DNA of 64,000 bases from positions 7,836,050 through 7,900,049 of the forward strand of contig NC_020166.2 in NCBI RefSeq assembly GCF_000224145.3, read 5' to 3'. Positions 1-10,732 of the stretch are shown piece by piece. Every line of letters starts with the position of its first letter. The first letter of the stretch is position 1. The notes under the pieces are model-generated. The model worked only from the letters and a program-made list of their open reading frames with translations, did not search any database and was not told where the DNA came from. The stretch is from Ciona intestinalis (Eukaryota; Chordata; Ascidiacea; Phlebobranchia; Cionidae). A program made the position numbers and the translations under genes.

Positions 1-72
1 TTACTTTACATGAAACTATATAGAGTCTACATATGTTTTTAAATGGACGATTCAAGTTCTAAAATAATAGAG

Positions 73-255
73 TATAATGTGGGGTAAGATGGAACAGTTT
101 TAGCGATTAATATCCAAATATCATGATCGTTTTTTAAACAATTAACCATGGTCCATGAAAGCCGTGAGGATACTGTTTTAATGTTCTTAGTTTACTACTA
201 AACGGGACGAAAAAAATATAACAAAAAGGTGTTTAATCTTCCCCACCCTACTATA
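73..255 (+). mobile_element. MITE copy 1, forward
   Basis: Member of the window's dominant element family: about 185-205 bp, inverted ends of roughly 25 bp (consensus TAGTAGGGTGGGGGAAGATG at the left, its complement at the right), TA-rich flanks and no coding capacity. The interior is not palindromic, so orientation can be read. 'Forward' means the left end is followed by CACCTTTAGCACATAATAT. 'Reverse' means it is followed by a T-rich stretch and then CTCGTCCCATTTGGTAGTAAAC. This copy has a diverged left end (TATAATGTGGGGTAAGATGG). Confidence 0.8.
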
Positions 256-968
256 CTTGTACAGTAAAATTAAATTTTTGTCTCATGTAATTGTATATAT
301 GGTTTCGAAATTTACAGCGTATATTCTTATCATGGTATTTACAATACAAAACTACATTTCGTTTTCGCTTTCGGCGATTATTCTGGTGCCTATTCTATTA
401 CACAATACGCCATATAACTTTAATCTGATTACACGTTAAAGTATTAGCATTACATTTTTGATACAAATATCTGTCAGTGCGGTACCAGACACGTGCTCTC
501 GCCTAAACAGGTTTCAAACTGGTTAAAGAATCTGGTTTAACCTAACATCAAAATTTCCATGGTATTAGGTATATGATAGTGCGCCGTAATTAAATGATAG
601 CGGAATTAAAAACTGGTTCTTAAAAGTGGTACACAGCATGTACATACGAATTAAAAAAGAAAACCTGTAAAATTGTTATTTTTCGCATTTTATATTTTTC
701 TTTTCGAATATATTACTGAAGATCCGATTATTTAAAGTTTTTCAAACATCAAAGACAAGGGAATTAGCAGCGAAACGGCATATATTTAAAACATGCTATA
801 CGGGTAAAAATTATACTTGCGTTAAAAGGTCAAATATTAGCATGAACGTTAAACCCAGATTACACACTCAAACCATGAATTCAATCCTATATAAGAATGT
901 TAAAAATGTTTATAATACTTTAATCTCTGGGAAATTTTTACAAAAACATGCAACTTATGTTATCTGTA

Positions 969-1162
969 TATATAGTAGGTCGGGGGAAGATGAGACACCC
1001 TTAGCACAAAAATATCCGAAAGATCGCGTTTTAAACAATTAACAAAAGTCTATGAGAGTCACAAAGATACGGTTTTAGAATTATTTGAATTTTTTTGTTT
1101 ACTATTAAATGTGACGATAAAATAGAATGATAAGGTGTCCCATCTTCTCCCACCCTGCTATA
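969..1162 (+). mobile_element. MITE copy 2, forward
   Basis: Both ends are recognisable (TATATAGTAGGTCGGGGG and CATCTTCTCCCACCCTGC) and the interior follows the family consensus closely. A 66-codon open frame that runs into its left part is incidental. Confidence 0.85.
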
Positions 1163-1556
1163 CAACTTTACCTGAAAAATATTTTTGCGTCAAATCGGTT
1201 TTGCCTAACAAAAAGTTTATTTATTCCTTTCAAACACAGTAACAGAATTAATTTAACAGCGAAAATGTTGAAATAAGCAGCAAAACGACGCTCGTTAAAA
1301 AACACGCTATAACAATTACTCAAAAAAGCGGTTACTGAACCTAAAATGCGGTATGATTGTTTTCTGAGATATAAAACGGTAACGGAATGCAAACGAAAAG
1401 TGGAACAAATTGATCATCCACGGGTGTAACGTCAATTTAAGTGTCATATAATTCCGAAAAGAGCTATACTAGTTTTTCGGTTTAATATTAAAATGATTAC
1501 TTTGTAAAACTGGTTAGGATATATTTACGATTTCAAGCGAAGCCGTAAGTAAAGCT

Positions 1557-1745
1557 TTAATAACCAGTCCAGCAACAATTCATGCCCTGGGCCATTCTTG
1601 TCGGCGTATCGTCTGTAATGTTGTATACTGTGTAGTCAGATACACATTTCTTTGTGGTTTCGTATGTTAGGGTTGAACAAATAGCAAACGTATTATCTGA
1701 TAATACAAAGAGACCACATTTCAGGCTGTTTGAAGAATTTTCCAT
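1557..1745 (-). CDS. Doubtful Cys-rich 62-codon ORF
   Basis: A minus-strand open frame encodes MENSSNSLKCGLFVLSDNTF followed by a segment with further cysteines, ending in CCWTGY before a stop. It carries two N-x-S/T sequons (NSS and NIT) and a threonine/cysteine-rich composition like extracellular domains. I do not recognise a family. It has no hydrophobic signal peptide of its own, so if real it is more likely the last exon of a minus-strand gene whose earlier exons were not found upstream. A chance ORF is equally possible. Confidence 0.2.
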   Translation of the reverse strand: MENSSNSLKCGLFVLSDNTFAICSTLTYETTKKCVSDYTVYNITDDTPTRMAQGMNCCWTGY

Positions 1746-2227
1746 TAAAGAACATATAAAAGTACGATAGGACTAAAAAATAATATGTGCCCTAATTTTT
1801 TTTTTAAAGTAACATTTATATTTGCGATTCTGCATACCAAATTAGAATAAAACAATATACCTTTAACAGTACAAAACTTTCATTAATGTAACCCTGCATT
1901 TATTTGCAAATGTTTGCATTTCCGCCTTATAAAGGTTAGATGTAGTACATCATTTCTTTGAGGGCGTTGAATTGTTTATCGATGTTTAAAATACGTACAT
2001 TAAATTTTAGCAAATATTTATTTACGGACGCGCTCGCTCATTAATATAGGAACACCGTCGTGGCATTTGAAATTAAGTTAGCGATCAATCTAAGGTGCTT
2101 TGGATAATAAAAAACTGTCATTTATTCTGTGGCTTAAATAAGCGTTCTTTGCCACAGGTAATAAGCGGATGTAAATTATTTACTTTCGCATGGCTAGACA
2201 ACTTTTTCCCTTCATAGACCTCGTATA

Positions 2228-2391
2228 GGTGTGCGTTTTTTCGCAGTCCCGACTAACAGAAATTATACGACCGAGTTACCCACATTTGGGGTAATCGCAA
2301 AGGTCAGCTAATCCGATGTGCAATGGCCCATCTCACCTTGGACCCACTGCCTGCCTGATCGCAGTGAAGGCCCTTGCACATGATGGGATAT
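2228..2391 (-). ncRNA. U1 snRNA-like gene, variant 5' end
   Basis: Reading the minus strand, all four U1 stem-loops appear in order. Stem-loop I has a long stem and the loop GATCAGGCAG, close to the U1-70K binding loop GAUCANGAAG. Stem-loop II contains CCATTGCACATCGGATTAGC, close to the U1A-binding loop region of vertebrate U1. Stem-loop III is GCGATTACCCCAAATGTGGG plus TAACTCG. An Sm-like site (ATAATTTCTGT) and a 3' stem with CGGGACTGCG follow. The extent matches the usual 164 nt of U1. The canonical ACUUACCUG that pairs with 5' splice sites is not present at the expected 5' end (TCCCATCATGTGCA there instead), and the base of stem IV is weak. It could be a variant U1, a pseudogene, or a gene whose 5' end I place wrongly. 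A 90-codon plus-strand ORF over it is a shadow. Confidence 0.65.
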
Positions 2392-2732
2392 ACTACTATA
2401 CAACGACACCTAAAGGTCAGTTTACAGCAGCGAAGTTTCCAAATGGTGTCGCCACTGCGGCAAGTGATTTGAAAAACATTTCACGGATGAGTAGTCAGCA
2501 GATCGAAGCGTGCCGATCAGGAAACAGCAACATTTTACAGCTGTGTGTAGCGCGAATGGAATGCGAGAACAAAACAGATTTGGTTTAAACTAGGAAACGC
2601 AATTTCGACACACCGGATTCCGGAGATAACATATAGTTTGAAAAACATCACGTTCAAAACAGTTATGCTGCGACAGCCTTTAAAAGCAGTAGTTTCGTCA
2701 TATATACAAGCAGTTATTGTATTTAAATTAAT

Positions 2733-2835
2733 TAATGAATGAAAGTAACTTTATCCTCGCGTAACGGACTGCAACAGACATAACACAGGTGGGCAGTTTC
2801 ATACACCTCGTGCCAGTATAGACCAACAGTTATAT
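2733..2835 (-). repeat. SINE fragment
   Basis: It carries the recurring module of the window's SINE family: ATTCATTCAT/TTACTT next to CCTCGCGTAACGG-type sequence, then TTTCATACACCTCGTGCC. It lies just upstream of the first small membrane-protein gene. The same module occurs in part at many other places, including about 24180-24290, 25370-25465, 29048-29120, 31210-31340, 31385-31505, 33155-33250, 36050-36110, 45780-45890 and 49440-49510. Confidence 0.6.
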
Positions 2836-2885
2836 ATTTTAAACTTATTTGTGCTTTAGGAAGGTCGAAAATAGTACATATAGAC

Positions 2886-3787
2886 ATGAGCAACAGTAGT
2901 ATTACCGATATCTCGAATTTGCCGATTTCATCAAATTTACTAGCACCAGAAGAGCCAGCCGTTATTTCAGATGGTGAAACCCCTGGGACGGTCACGCCAA
3001 TGCACACAGACACAATGTTGGTCACAATGTCAAGTGACGAAAAAGAAAGACGGAACCGAACCAACGTAAAACGTTTTTGGCTAAATTTGGACTTTGACTA
3101 AATAATCGAACTTTTATAGGCGAGGTTGAGTCGAATACCTTTGTTGTTCAAAGTAATAGGAGTCGTGATATTCGCTTGTATTGTAGTGGTTGCTACAGCA
3201 TTAGGAATCTACTTTGCTGCGGGTAAATATCTTTAAAGTGAAAAAGTAAAAACTTATGTGAAAAACTTATTATCAGTTTGTGTTTTCCAGAGAACGCAAA
3301 GCCTACGAATACAACGTTCGCTATTTATTATCCGGGTAAGTTAGGACATTATATACACATACTTTATAAATATCACCATTTGTTTTCAGTTTACATCTAT
3401 ATTTCTGTGGGGTAAGATGGGACGCCGTTGGCACCAAAATCTCATAATTGGGGCTTGTGTTCTTGACAGAGCTTTTAGGGTCGCAAGGCTATATAACTTT
3501 GTAAATACTGTTTGCTTATTACAAAATGAACCAAAAACGAGAATGAAAACATGTCCGATTTTACCCTTTATTATACTTTGTAAATATCAGCATTTCGTTT
3601 TTTTTTTTTTTGACGGTTCAACTATATCTTAAAAATGTCGTTAGCTGGCACGAGGTGAATAAAACTGAATACCCGTGTTTAACGACTGTCGTATTCCGGC
3701 CACGCAAAGTAATTTACATTCATTCATGCAATATCAGGATTTTGTTTTGCAGAAACCTATGACGAAATCTATTACGTGAATTATTAG
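2886..3787 (+). CDS. Small single-TM protein A (tandem family)
   Basis: Four exons: 2886-3065, 3120-3222, 3291-3335 and 3753-3787, together 363 nt for 120 residues. Exon 1 encodes a Ser/Thr- and acid-rich N-terminal region of 60 residues starting MSNSSITDISNLPISSNLLA, with no signal peptide. Exon 2 encodes a short basic stretch (ARLSRIPLLFK) and then one membrane segment (VIGVVIFACIVVVATALGIY). Exons 3 and 4 give a short tail with an NTT sequon, ending ETYDEIYYVNY. Intron phases are 0, 1, 1. The following two genes share this pattern and the position of the membrane exon. Basic residues before the segment suggest the N-terminus is cytosolic and the short C-terminal tail is outside or lumenal. 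No known family was recognised. A MITE sits in intron 3. Confidence 0.65.
3403..3576 (+). mobile_element. MITE copy 3, forward, diverged
   Basis: Left end CTGTGGGGTAAGATGGGACG and a right end reduced to CCGATTTTACCC. It lies inside intron 3 of small-TM gene A. Confidence 0.65.
3648..3740 (+). repeat. SINE 3' fragment
   Basis: Contains GGCACGAGGTGAATAAAACTG, CGTGTTTAACGACTGTCG, and ends GTAATTTACATTCATTCATG. This is the family's 3' module in the orientation opposite to the copy at 2733. Confidence 0.6.
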
Positions 3788-4567
3788 AACTGCAATACCT
3801 TTGTTTAATTTCTTGGAAAAAGAATCATAGTTTAAGAAGTATATGGCTAAGAACATAGACGACGAGCCATATGAACACAAGCTGCAAAACTACATTCCTA
3901 ATTTTACCAAGCGAATGAGACGCGTGTTACCTATTCTTTAACACTCGGCAAGGAAAACATTTAATGTGTCTGTTGACTCGTGTATGTCTATATTTTGCCT
4001 AATTATGTGTCGTTTAATTGTGAAGTGCAATACAATATATAAACGCTTGTAAAATAACTTGTTTTGCATTTAACATGTCGAATGAATGTATCTATAAATT
4101 ACCCGCGCGTGGCCAAGTCCCATAAGCGGACATACGCCCACAGATAGCAGCGCTGAGTCTCGAACTATAACCATTATTGAGGCGCCAGACCATATACAGA
4201 AAAGTTTGTAAAAAAACTTGTTTTCAGTATATTTTATAGTATGGGTTTATGCCTTTTACGCGTTCTGTCTCAGCCATTGTCAGTATGAATAGAAATAGCT
4301 AAGGTTTATGCTTTGTTGTGGCGATTGTGAACAAAGACCTTATTATCTACTTACATCACGGGACTTTCTGAATAGCGATACTATTTATTCATCGTTGGAC
4401 AAAGTAACTTGATGCGTGGGACAGTTCTGTTTAGTGAAGAATTTAGTGAAAAAGAAATCAGGCAAATGCTGCTGGTGTACAACTTCTAGACAGGTTTTGT
4501 ACGGTGTATACATTTTCGTACATGTAGCGTGAAAAAAGCGTATAGGGTTAAATGCACCGAAGGAATA

Positions 4568-4764
4568 TGTAGTAGGGTAGGAGAAGATAGGACACCTTAA
4601 GCACATAATATCCAAATATTTCGATCTGGTAAACAATTGACAACGGTCTATGGAAGTCGTGGGGATACGGTTTTTTAATTATTTTAATGTTTTTTCTATT
4701 CACTACAAATTGAAATGAGAAAATAAAATGAAAAGGTGTCCCATCTTCCCCTTAGCTTGATATA
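4568..4764 (+). mobile_element. MITE copy 4, forward
   Basis: Good left end (GTAGTAGGGTAGGAGAAGAT) and CCCATCTTCCCC at the right. It lies about 120 bp upstream of the start codon of small-TM gene B, so it may sit in that gene's promoter or 5' UTR. Confidence 0.8.
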
Positions 4765-4881
4765 ACATTATTTTCTAACTTCATACCTTCAAACAGAACG
4801 TTATATAAAAGAATAAACCATCATTTTTATCCTAAAATTTACAGGCAGCGTAACAGACAGGTATTTAAATTCTAAAATAAA

Positions 4882-6327
4882 ATGGCTACAGTGAGTTATA
4901 CAACGACATCAGGCGAAGGTTTTGCTCAAGCAACCAACTTCAACCCCAACTACAATTATTATGATAACTTCGCAGCAACCCAGGCTTATAACACCGTGGC
5001 ACCACCTCCGGCTTATCAACAGCAGCATATTACAACAGTACCACAGCCACAGGTAAGGATAGATATTGTAGAGTGGGGTAATATGGGACTTGATTTCATT
5101 CTCTTTTACTGTCTCAGTTGGTAGGAAACAAAGAATCTTTACAGAGTTATAAAACCGTAGCTCCACAATTCTAAAATAGTGTTGTTAATTGTTTAAAATA
5201 TGATCAAGAATTAGAGAGCTAACTGTATCCCATCTTGCCCCACAGTACTACAATTTTCTTTTACTGCCTAACAAAACTTTCGTCTAGGACAGGTGTTGCA
5301 AATCAAGCTGGGTTTTAGATTTTTATTGTATATTTAACCAGCGTTTCGTAATACAGTTTTTAACACTTTAAGTGTCTTATAACCACGTTTATACTATTAC
5401 ATAATTACCTTATGTTATTACATAATGTCCCATATTTCCAAAATAGCTGTAACTTGTTTACTGCCATAAATGGGACGATAAAAGAAAATAAAATAATAAA
5501 CCATTTAACTCCAACCTAACATAAATAAAGCTCCATTTTAATAATGTGGTGTAACAACACATCGTTGAATAGTTTAGTACCTTCTGCTATTTTAGATACC
5601 GGGCATAGGCTACAATATGCGGCAGGTACCAACACATGTACATAATACCATATAGAAGTCGCTTCACAGGGGGCTAACATTATGTTTTCGTTACTGCAAC
5701 CCCATCAGCAAAACGCAATTAGGCTCGTCTTCTGTTTCATTACGTAAAACATTCTTTTCAGAATCGCAATAATACGACACCTCTATGTGTCGTGGCGTCC
5801 ATCTTAATCACGTTGGTGACTCTGGGTGTTATCGGTGGTATAGCGTACGGGATTTACGTGGCAGTTGCAGGTGTTTATGATTATTTACCCTTTATATATT
5901 TCTAATTTATAGTAGGGTGGGGTAAGATGGGAGACGTTTTCTTTTTTCTTTCTCGTTCTGATTGGCAAATAAAGAGTATTTATTTAACATATATAACCGT
6001 GGATCCGCGACTCTAAAATAGAGCTGTTAATTGTTAAAAACACAATCAGCACATATAGAATTAAAAGGCTAACATTATCACATGTTATCCGACAGTGCTA
6101 TATGGGCGAGGACCCAGCATAGGCCAGATTTGACCTATTGCCCCGTGCTGGTTTCTTTGTACATAACGAATTTTAAATGCTTTAATTTAATAAATTTCTT
6201 TTTTAGGAACTAAATCGGTCATTGACAGTACATCGTTGGTCATTACTGGTTTTACAGGTACATACTTAATTAAGTGTAAATAAATCGTGGAGTTAAATAT
6301 AATATTATAATTTTTGTTTTAGGTTAA
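4882..6327 (+). CDS. Small single-TM protein B (tandem family)
   Basis: Four exons: 4882-5052, 5762-5870, 6207-6257 and a 5-nt last exon 6323-6327 (GT TAA), together 336 nt for 111 residues. The N-terminal 57 residues are rich in Asn, Tyr, Gln and Pro (for example NFNPNYNYYDNF and APPPAYQQQ), a low-complexity, probably disordered cytosolic region. PPPAY fits the PPxY ligand pattern of WW domains. Exon 2 encodes NRNNTTPL and a membrane segment ending GVIGGIAYGIYVAV. Exon 3 encodes GTKSVIDSTSLVITGFTG. Intron phases 0, 1, 1 and the 109-nt membrane exon match gene C exactly. The last exon is unusually short, so the exact C-terminus is the least certain part. Confidence 0.65.
5066..5251 (+). mobile_element. 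MITE copy 5, reverse
   Basis: The left boundary lies only about 14 bp after the exon 1 donor of small-TM gene B. The right end reads CCCATCTTGCCCCACAGTAC. The interior matches the family in reverse orientation. Confidence 0.7.
5908..6103 (+). mobile_element. MITE copy 6, reverse
   Basis: Left end TATAGTAGGGTGGGGTAAGA is well kept; the right end is degraded (ATGTTATCCGACAGTGCTAT). It begins 38 bp after the exon 2 donor of small-TM gene B. Confidence 0.75.
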
Positions 6328-6469
6328 CTTGTGAGGGGATAGGCCGCAGATTAAAAACGTAGATATTTAAAAGTTGTACAAATCATGATTTTTTCCATGT
6401 ACAAAGTGCACTAATTTTCTATAGTAACAGTTTACGCCAGTATTTTTTTCCCCATACACACAGTGTTGG

Positions 6470-6670
6470 TATAGTAGAGTGGGAAAAGATGGGACACCTT
6501 TATTATTACATAATATCCAAATGTTTTGATCGTGTTTTAAATATTTTACAACTGTTAAAGAGAGTTCTCAGTATACTGTTTTACATTCTTTGAATGTGCC
6601 TTGTTTACCACCAAATGGAAGAAAAGAAATAGAATGAAAAATTGTCCCATCTTCCCCCGCCGTACTATAT
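6470..6670 (+). mobile_element. MITE copy 7, forward
   Basis: Ends TATAGTAGAGTGGGAAAAGA and CCCATCTTCCCCCGCCGTAC. It lies about 140 bp after the stop codon of small-TM gene B. Confidence 0.85.
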
Positions 6671-8994
6671 AAGATTGAAAGGTAGTTTTTCCACGTATTT
6701 GTGTATATTTTTTTAATAAAATTTATAACATTTTCTTGTTTAGTGTGACTCCAAGTTGATTTGTGTAGTTTTCATTGAAAAAGATTGAAAGACTTTACAA
6801 GAGCAAAAAGACGGGTAGTAACGAAAGTATGACAGTCGTTATATCACGCTTATAGGTAAAACAGAAACACTAGAACGACTCATAAAATGAGTTAAGCTAC
6901 ACCCCACGAACAATCTAACAAAACACAGAATAGGAAGTTCGGATAAGAAAAGTGTCCGTAAAAACAGAGACAACATTGTTGTATCGTTTTCCTCTTCACC
7001 AAACGCAGTTCTACAACACGTACATGAAAACTACTGTTTTAGTGATTACAATGGTTTGTCAAAAATTCGTTGCGCATGGGTACCCTGAAAGTTTTATAGG
7101 GTATGCACGCATTCCCCGCATACCCATGTTCGATGCCCATAGTGGTAGCATACTTTTTGATATTTCTTCATTTATCACCTTGAGAAGCTGGCAAATACCA
7201 TGTCACTTTGCTGTTGATTACCTTCTTTGCAATAACAACCAAGAAAAGAGAATCAACAGCAAAATGACAGTAGATAAAAGGTATTGATAGAAAGTATGAG
7301 AAAAAGGGTGGCTGTTAAACCCAACATATGAAAACAAGTTGCAATGCAATTAGAAGAAAAGTGTGAGTAAAGACACAACCTGTACAGAACTGATTTAACC
7401 AAAATATCAGGTAATAATGAAAAAAAAGATAACTCAAAAATAAATTTCTACTATTAGTTCAACGTTTAACATAAAATTATAATTTTCTTGTTGCGGTTGT
7501 CATATGTAGGGATGTCCATAGTTCCTCTGTTGCCCAACTCGAAGTACTGTTGCAAAGTGACAATTTTCCATAGGTATTCTGTGTGGCATGAAAAGGCACT
7601 GTTTTGGAATAAACATTAAAACAAATAAGCGTAGGTATAGGAACACAATAAAACTCTTTAATTAAAAATAATACTCAATATTATTATTGTAGGGAAGTAG
7701 TTTTTATTTAACTTAGGATCACAAATCAAACTCTTACCTGACCAGTAAACTTAAAATGAGTAATATTGTTAGTGGTGCTGTTTGCTGTATATACATACAA
7801 ATGCTATAACTGCATAAACTGGACTAAATAAACTAATTTTTAACTATTACTTAATATTTCTCATGTATAAACGCTGACTTTCTTCAGATCTGCCTAAATA
7901 TAAACATAGCCATAAAGCAGAAGTCTTTTTTTCTAGTTGTTCTAGTTTCTCTCACAGAAATGTTTTTTTTAAGCAGCACAGTTTACATAAACGACTGCCT
8001 GCTTTTAGAATTTAGTTGCTACCATTGTTGCAGTTGATACTTGATAGCCCATCTCTTTTTTTTTCATAGTTCAATAAAAAAGCAGAGTCTCACATTTTAA
8101 ATGCTGCTTCCAGTGCAGTTAGTGGAACATCATCTAAAGAAATAATTCTTGTAGATACAAAACACCTGTTGCACATACCTATGCTATAGAATAGAGTATA
8201 GACTATAGACAGACTTATATAATACGTATACACAGAATTCTAAAACACCTGTACATTGATCCTATACACACGGCCTATGTTACCTCTTCACAGACTTTCG
8301 TTACGTCTTCACCAAAAATCAATACCATACAATATTCCAGCAAGCACACAAATTCCGTCTTAAACAGTTTCAAAATTGCCGTACATTATTGAAGGTTTGT
8401 CTTTCCCGCCAATTGCTCTGATCCAAAATGGCGACCACGATTTTTTCATACATTGCGTTTTCCATGGGCTTTCATAACATAGAATAGTTTTATAATAAAT
8501 AATCATAGAACAACTTCCTTTCCTTAAAATTGACTAGCACTGTGTAACTGTACAACACTAAATTACTGCGATTAAATTGGATGATAAACTAAAATACGCA
8601 TCGAAATATCACCAAATAAATGAACAACAAGAAAATTTAAACGCATGCTTATTTTTTGCAAAACATAGACATAATAACATAATAACATAATAGTGGGGAG
8701 TAATAACTTAGTGATTGATTTCAAAAGGTATATACAGTGGCTGTGGCTGTGCTACTCATTCAATTTCGAACAAAGAGATTTATGTGCTGTGGCTGGTCTG
8801 TTCTTGTCATGTTTCAATGGAATGGCGTTTATTTCATTGTCTTTCATCCAATAATACCGACAAAAGAAAAGATGGGAACGAAAGGGGAATTTCCTTAGAC
8901 ACAACTACACGCCTCTAGTACACACTCTATACCTGAAGCAACATTTAGAGATTTACTGATTTAGACATTAAATTGGTTATAGGTCTATATTACA
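6671..8994. other. Intergenic, no convincing gene
   Basis: AT-rich sequence between small-TM genes B and C. Open frames of 67 and 111 codons occur (starting near 6952 and 8715) but show no domain, signal peptide or plausible splice partners. No full repeat copy was seen. Confidence 0.5.
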
Positions 8995-9973
8995 ATGTCG
9001 ATGAATGCTCCGAGGGTCATGCCTAGCAGCTACTTTGTAAGCTGGGAAACGTTAAAGGTAAATGATGTTAATTGCAACTTTCCATTTGTAAGTAATTAAA
9101 TGCGTTTTTTCGCCCCAATTTATTGTGTTTGATTTGTTTCAGGTACTATGAATTACTTTTGTCTCATAATTCTCGAATCTAGTTCTACACATTCTATGAT
9201 TTTAGAAGTTGTTTTTGTTTCATAGAACCCCCAAAAATATACAGCGAAAGGTGTGGCGATTGCAGTTCTGATTATCGTGGTGACGTTGGCAGTTCTGGGT
9301 GGATTGGGTTATGGGATCTATGCCGGAGTTACACGTAAGCAAACTTACGCACATATTTGCCTTCGACGTAATATTATTATTGGTAATAATAGCGATATAT
9401 GTAGGTTGATTGTACAACATAGGGTGGGGGGAGATGAGACCCCGTTTTATTCTTTTTTTTTCGCCTAATTTGGTAATTAACAAAAAACATTTAACGAGTT
9501 ATATAACCGTATCACCACGACTTCCATAGACTGTTGTTAATTGTTTGAAACACGATCAGGATATTTGGATATTATGTGATAAAGGTGTCCCATCTTAACC
9601 CCAAAGTCCTGCATTATGTATTAATTTTCCACTAATTAATACTTTAATTTAAAGATGGAACATCTATAAGAAAAGGCTTGTTCACTGAAGCTACAAATCT
9701 CATTAACCGTAAGGTTTTGTTAGTAATTTGTTGGCTTATTTCATTAGTGTTGTTCACTGGGTACGAACATGTAGGCCCTTACGCCTATACACGCCTGCTT
9801 GCATTTTATCCTACATTTACGAGGTATAGGGATTAAGCTTGGTAAATAATCACACAAACAGACTTTTACATGAAGACTTTCGGCATAAAACATAAAGCAA
9901 AAGCCTATTAAGTCACCAAGGTTTCCTTATTACATTACAACAATTTGCTATTGGTTTTGCAGAAGCGACTTGA
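8995..9973 (+). CDS. Small single-TM protein C (tandem family)
   Basis: Four exons: 8995-9057, 9226-9334, 9655-9708 and 9963-9973, together 237 nt for 78 residues. The N-terminus is short (MSMNAPRVMPSSYFVSWETLK), then NPQKYTAKG leads into a membrane segment ending AVLGGLGYGIYAGV. This lines up with GVIGGIAYGIYVAV of protein B, and both membrane exons are 109 nt with the same phases. Exon 3 (HGTSIRKGLFTEATNLIN) lines up with GTKSVIDSTSLVITGF of B. An internal alternative donor after TACTTT (position 9036) would keep the frame and shorten exon 1 by 7 codons. Function unknown; the GxxGY(G/A)xY motif in the segment is shared by B and C. Confidence 0.65.
9418..9612 (+). mobile_element. MITE copy 8, reverse
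   Basis: Left end AGGGTGGGGGGAGATGAGAC; the right end is diverged after CCCATCTTAACCCC. It lies in intron 2 of small-TM gene C, between the exon 2 donor (83 bp away) and exon 3 (about 42 bp away). Confidence 0.75.
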
Positions 9974-10732
9974 GAAAAGGATGTTCGTTCAGCATATTGG
10001 AAATTGTCTTTCACTTATATCAACACAACTGCAGATTTGCAATGTTAATAATTTAAAAGCACTTCTTATACTTTTTTTAAAAACAATATTCATGCTCCGT
10101 ATTTAAACTAAAACAGAGGTGTAAAGAATAGTAAGTTTTGTCAAACATGTACAGAAAGTAGCAAAGATTGTGTGTGTTTAAAGAAAAGTTTAGGTTATAT
10201 ATTATACGTTTTTTTAGGGACCACGGTATACGTATAAAAAGTTGACGAAAATTCAGAAGTCCATGAAAATGGCAGTTACGGTGGAATGAACAAACGAATA
10301 AAGTGCGAACAATAAGTTGCGGAATTCCAAAAGGCATAATATAATTGCAACGTATGATAAATCATAAAAGCTTGTTTTAGAAAATATTTATACAAGCGAC
10401 GGCAACGATAGGAGATTTGATTCTACACTACAAAAAAAGTTTGACTGGAATTATAGCACGTTAAATTAAACAAAATGACCTATAGCGTGTTAACAAGTGG
10501 TCGGAGGGTCTCACTGGCAGGTATAATATAGAAAATATGAAATGGTACGCAAATATTCCGTGTTATAAACAATTCGCTCTGTTGCAATTTGTCTTTAAGG
10601 GTTAGGGTTTTTGAAGCCAGAGGTCAGGAGTTGAAAGTAAGAGGTTTATTTGTATAAATAAAAAGTAAATATTGCGCGCGATTGATTTGTTAGGCATTTC
10701 CTACACAGTCAATTTATTTACGTAACAGCGTA
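9974..10732. other. Intergenic between convergent genes
   Basis: Holds the 3' flanks of small-TM gene C (plus) and the RhoF-like gene (minus). No repeat or additional gene was recognised; an 86-codon minus-strand ORF near 10077-10337 looks incidental. Confidence 0.5.

Noticed and set aside
2316..2588. 90-codon plus-strand ORF starting MCNGPSHLGP
   Set aside because: Its first part is the antisense of the U1-like stem-loops, repeated at 56.4 kb; the coding frame is incidental.
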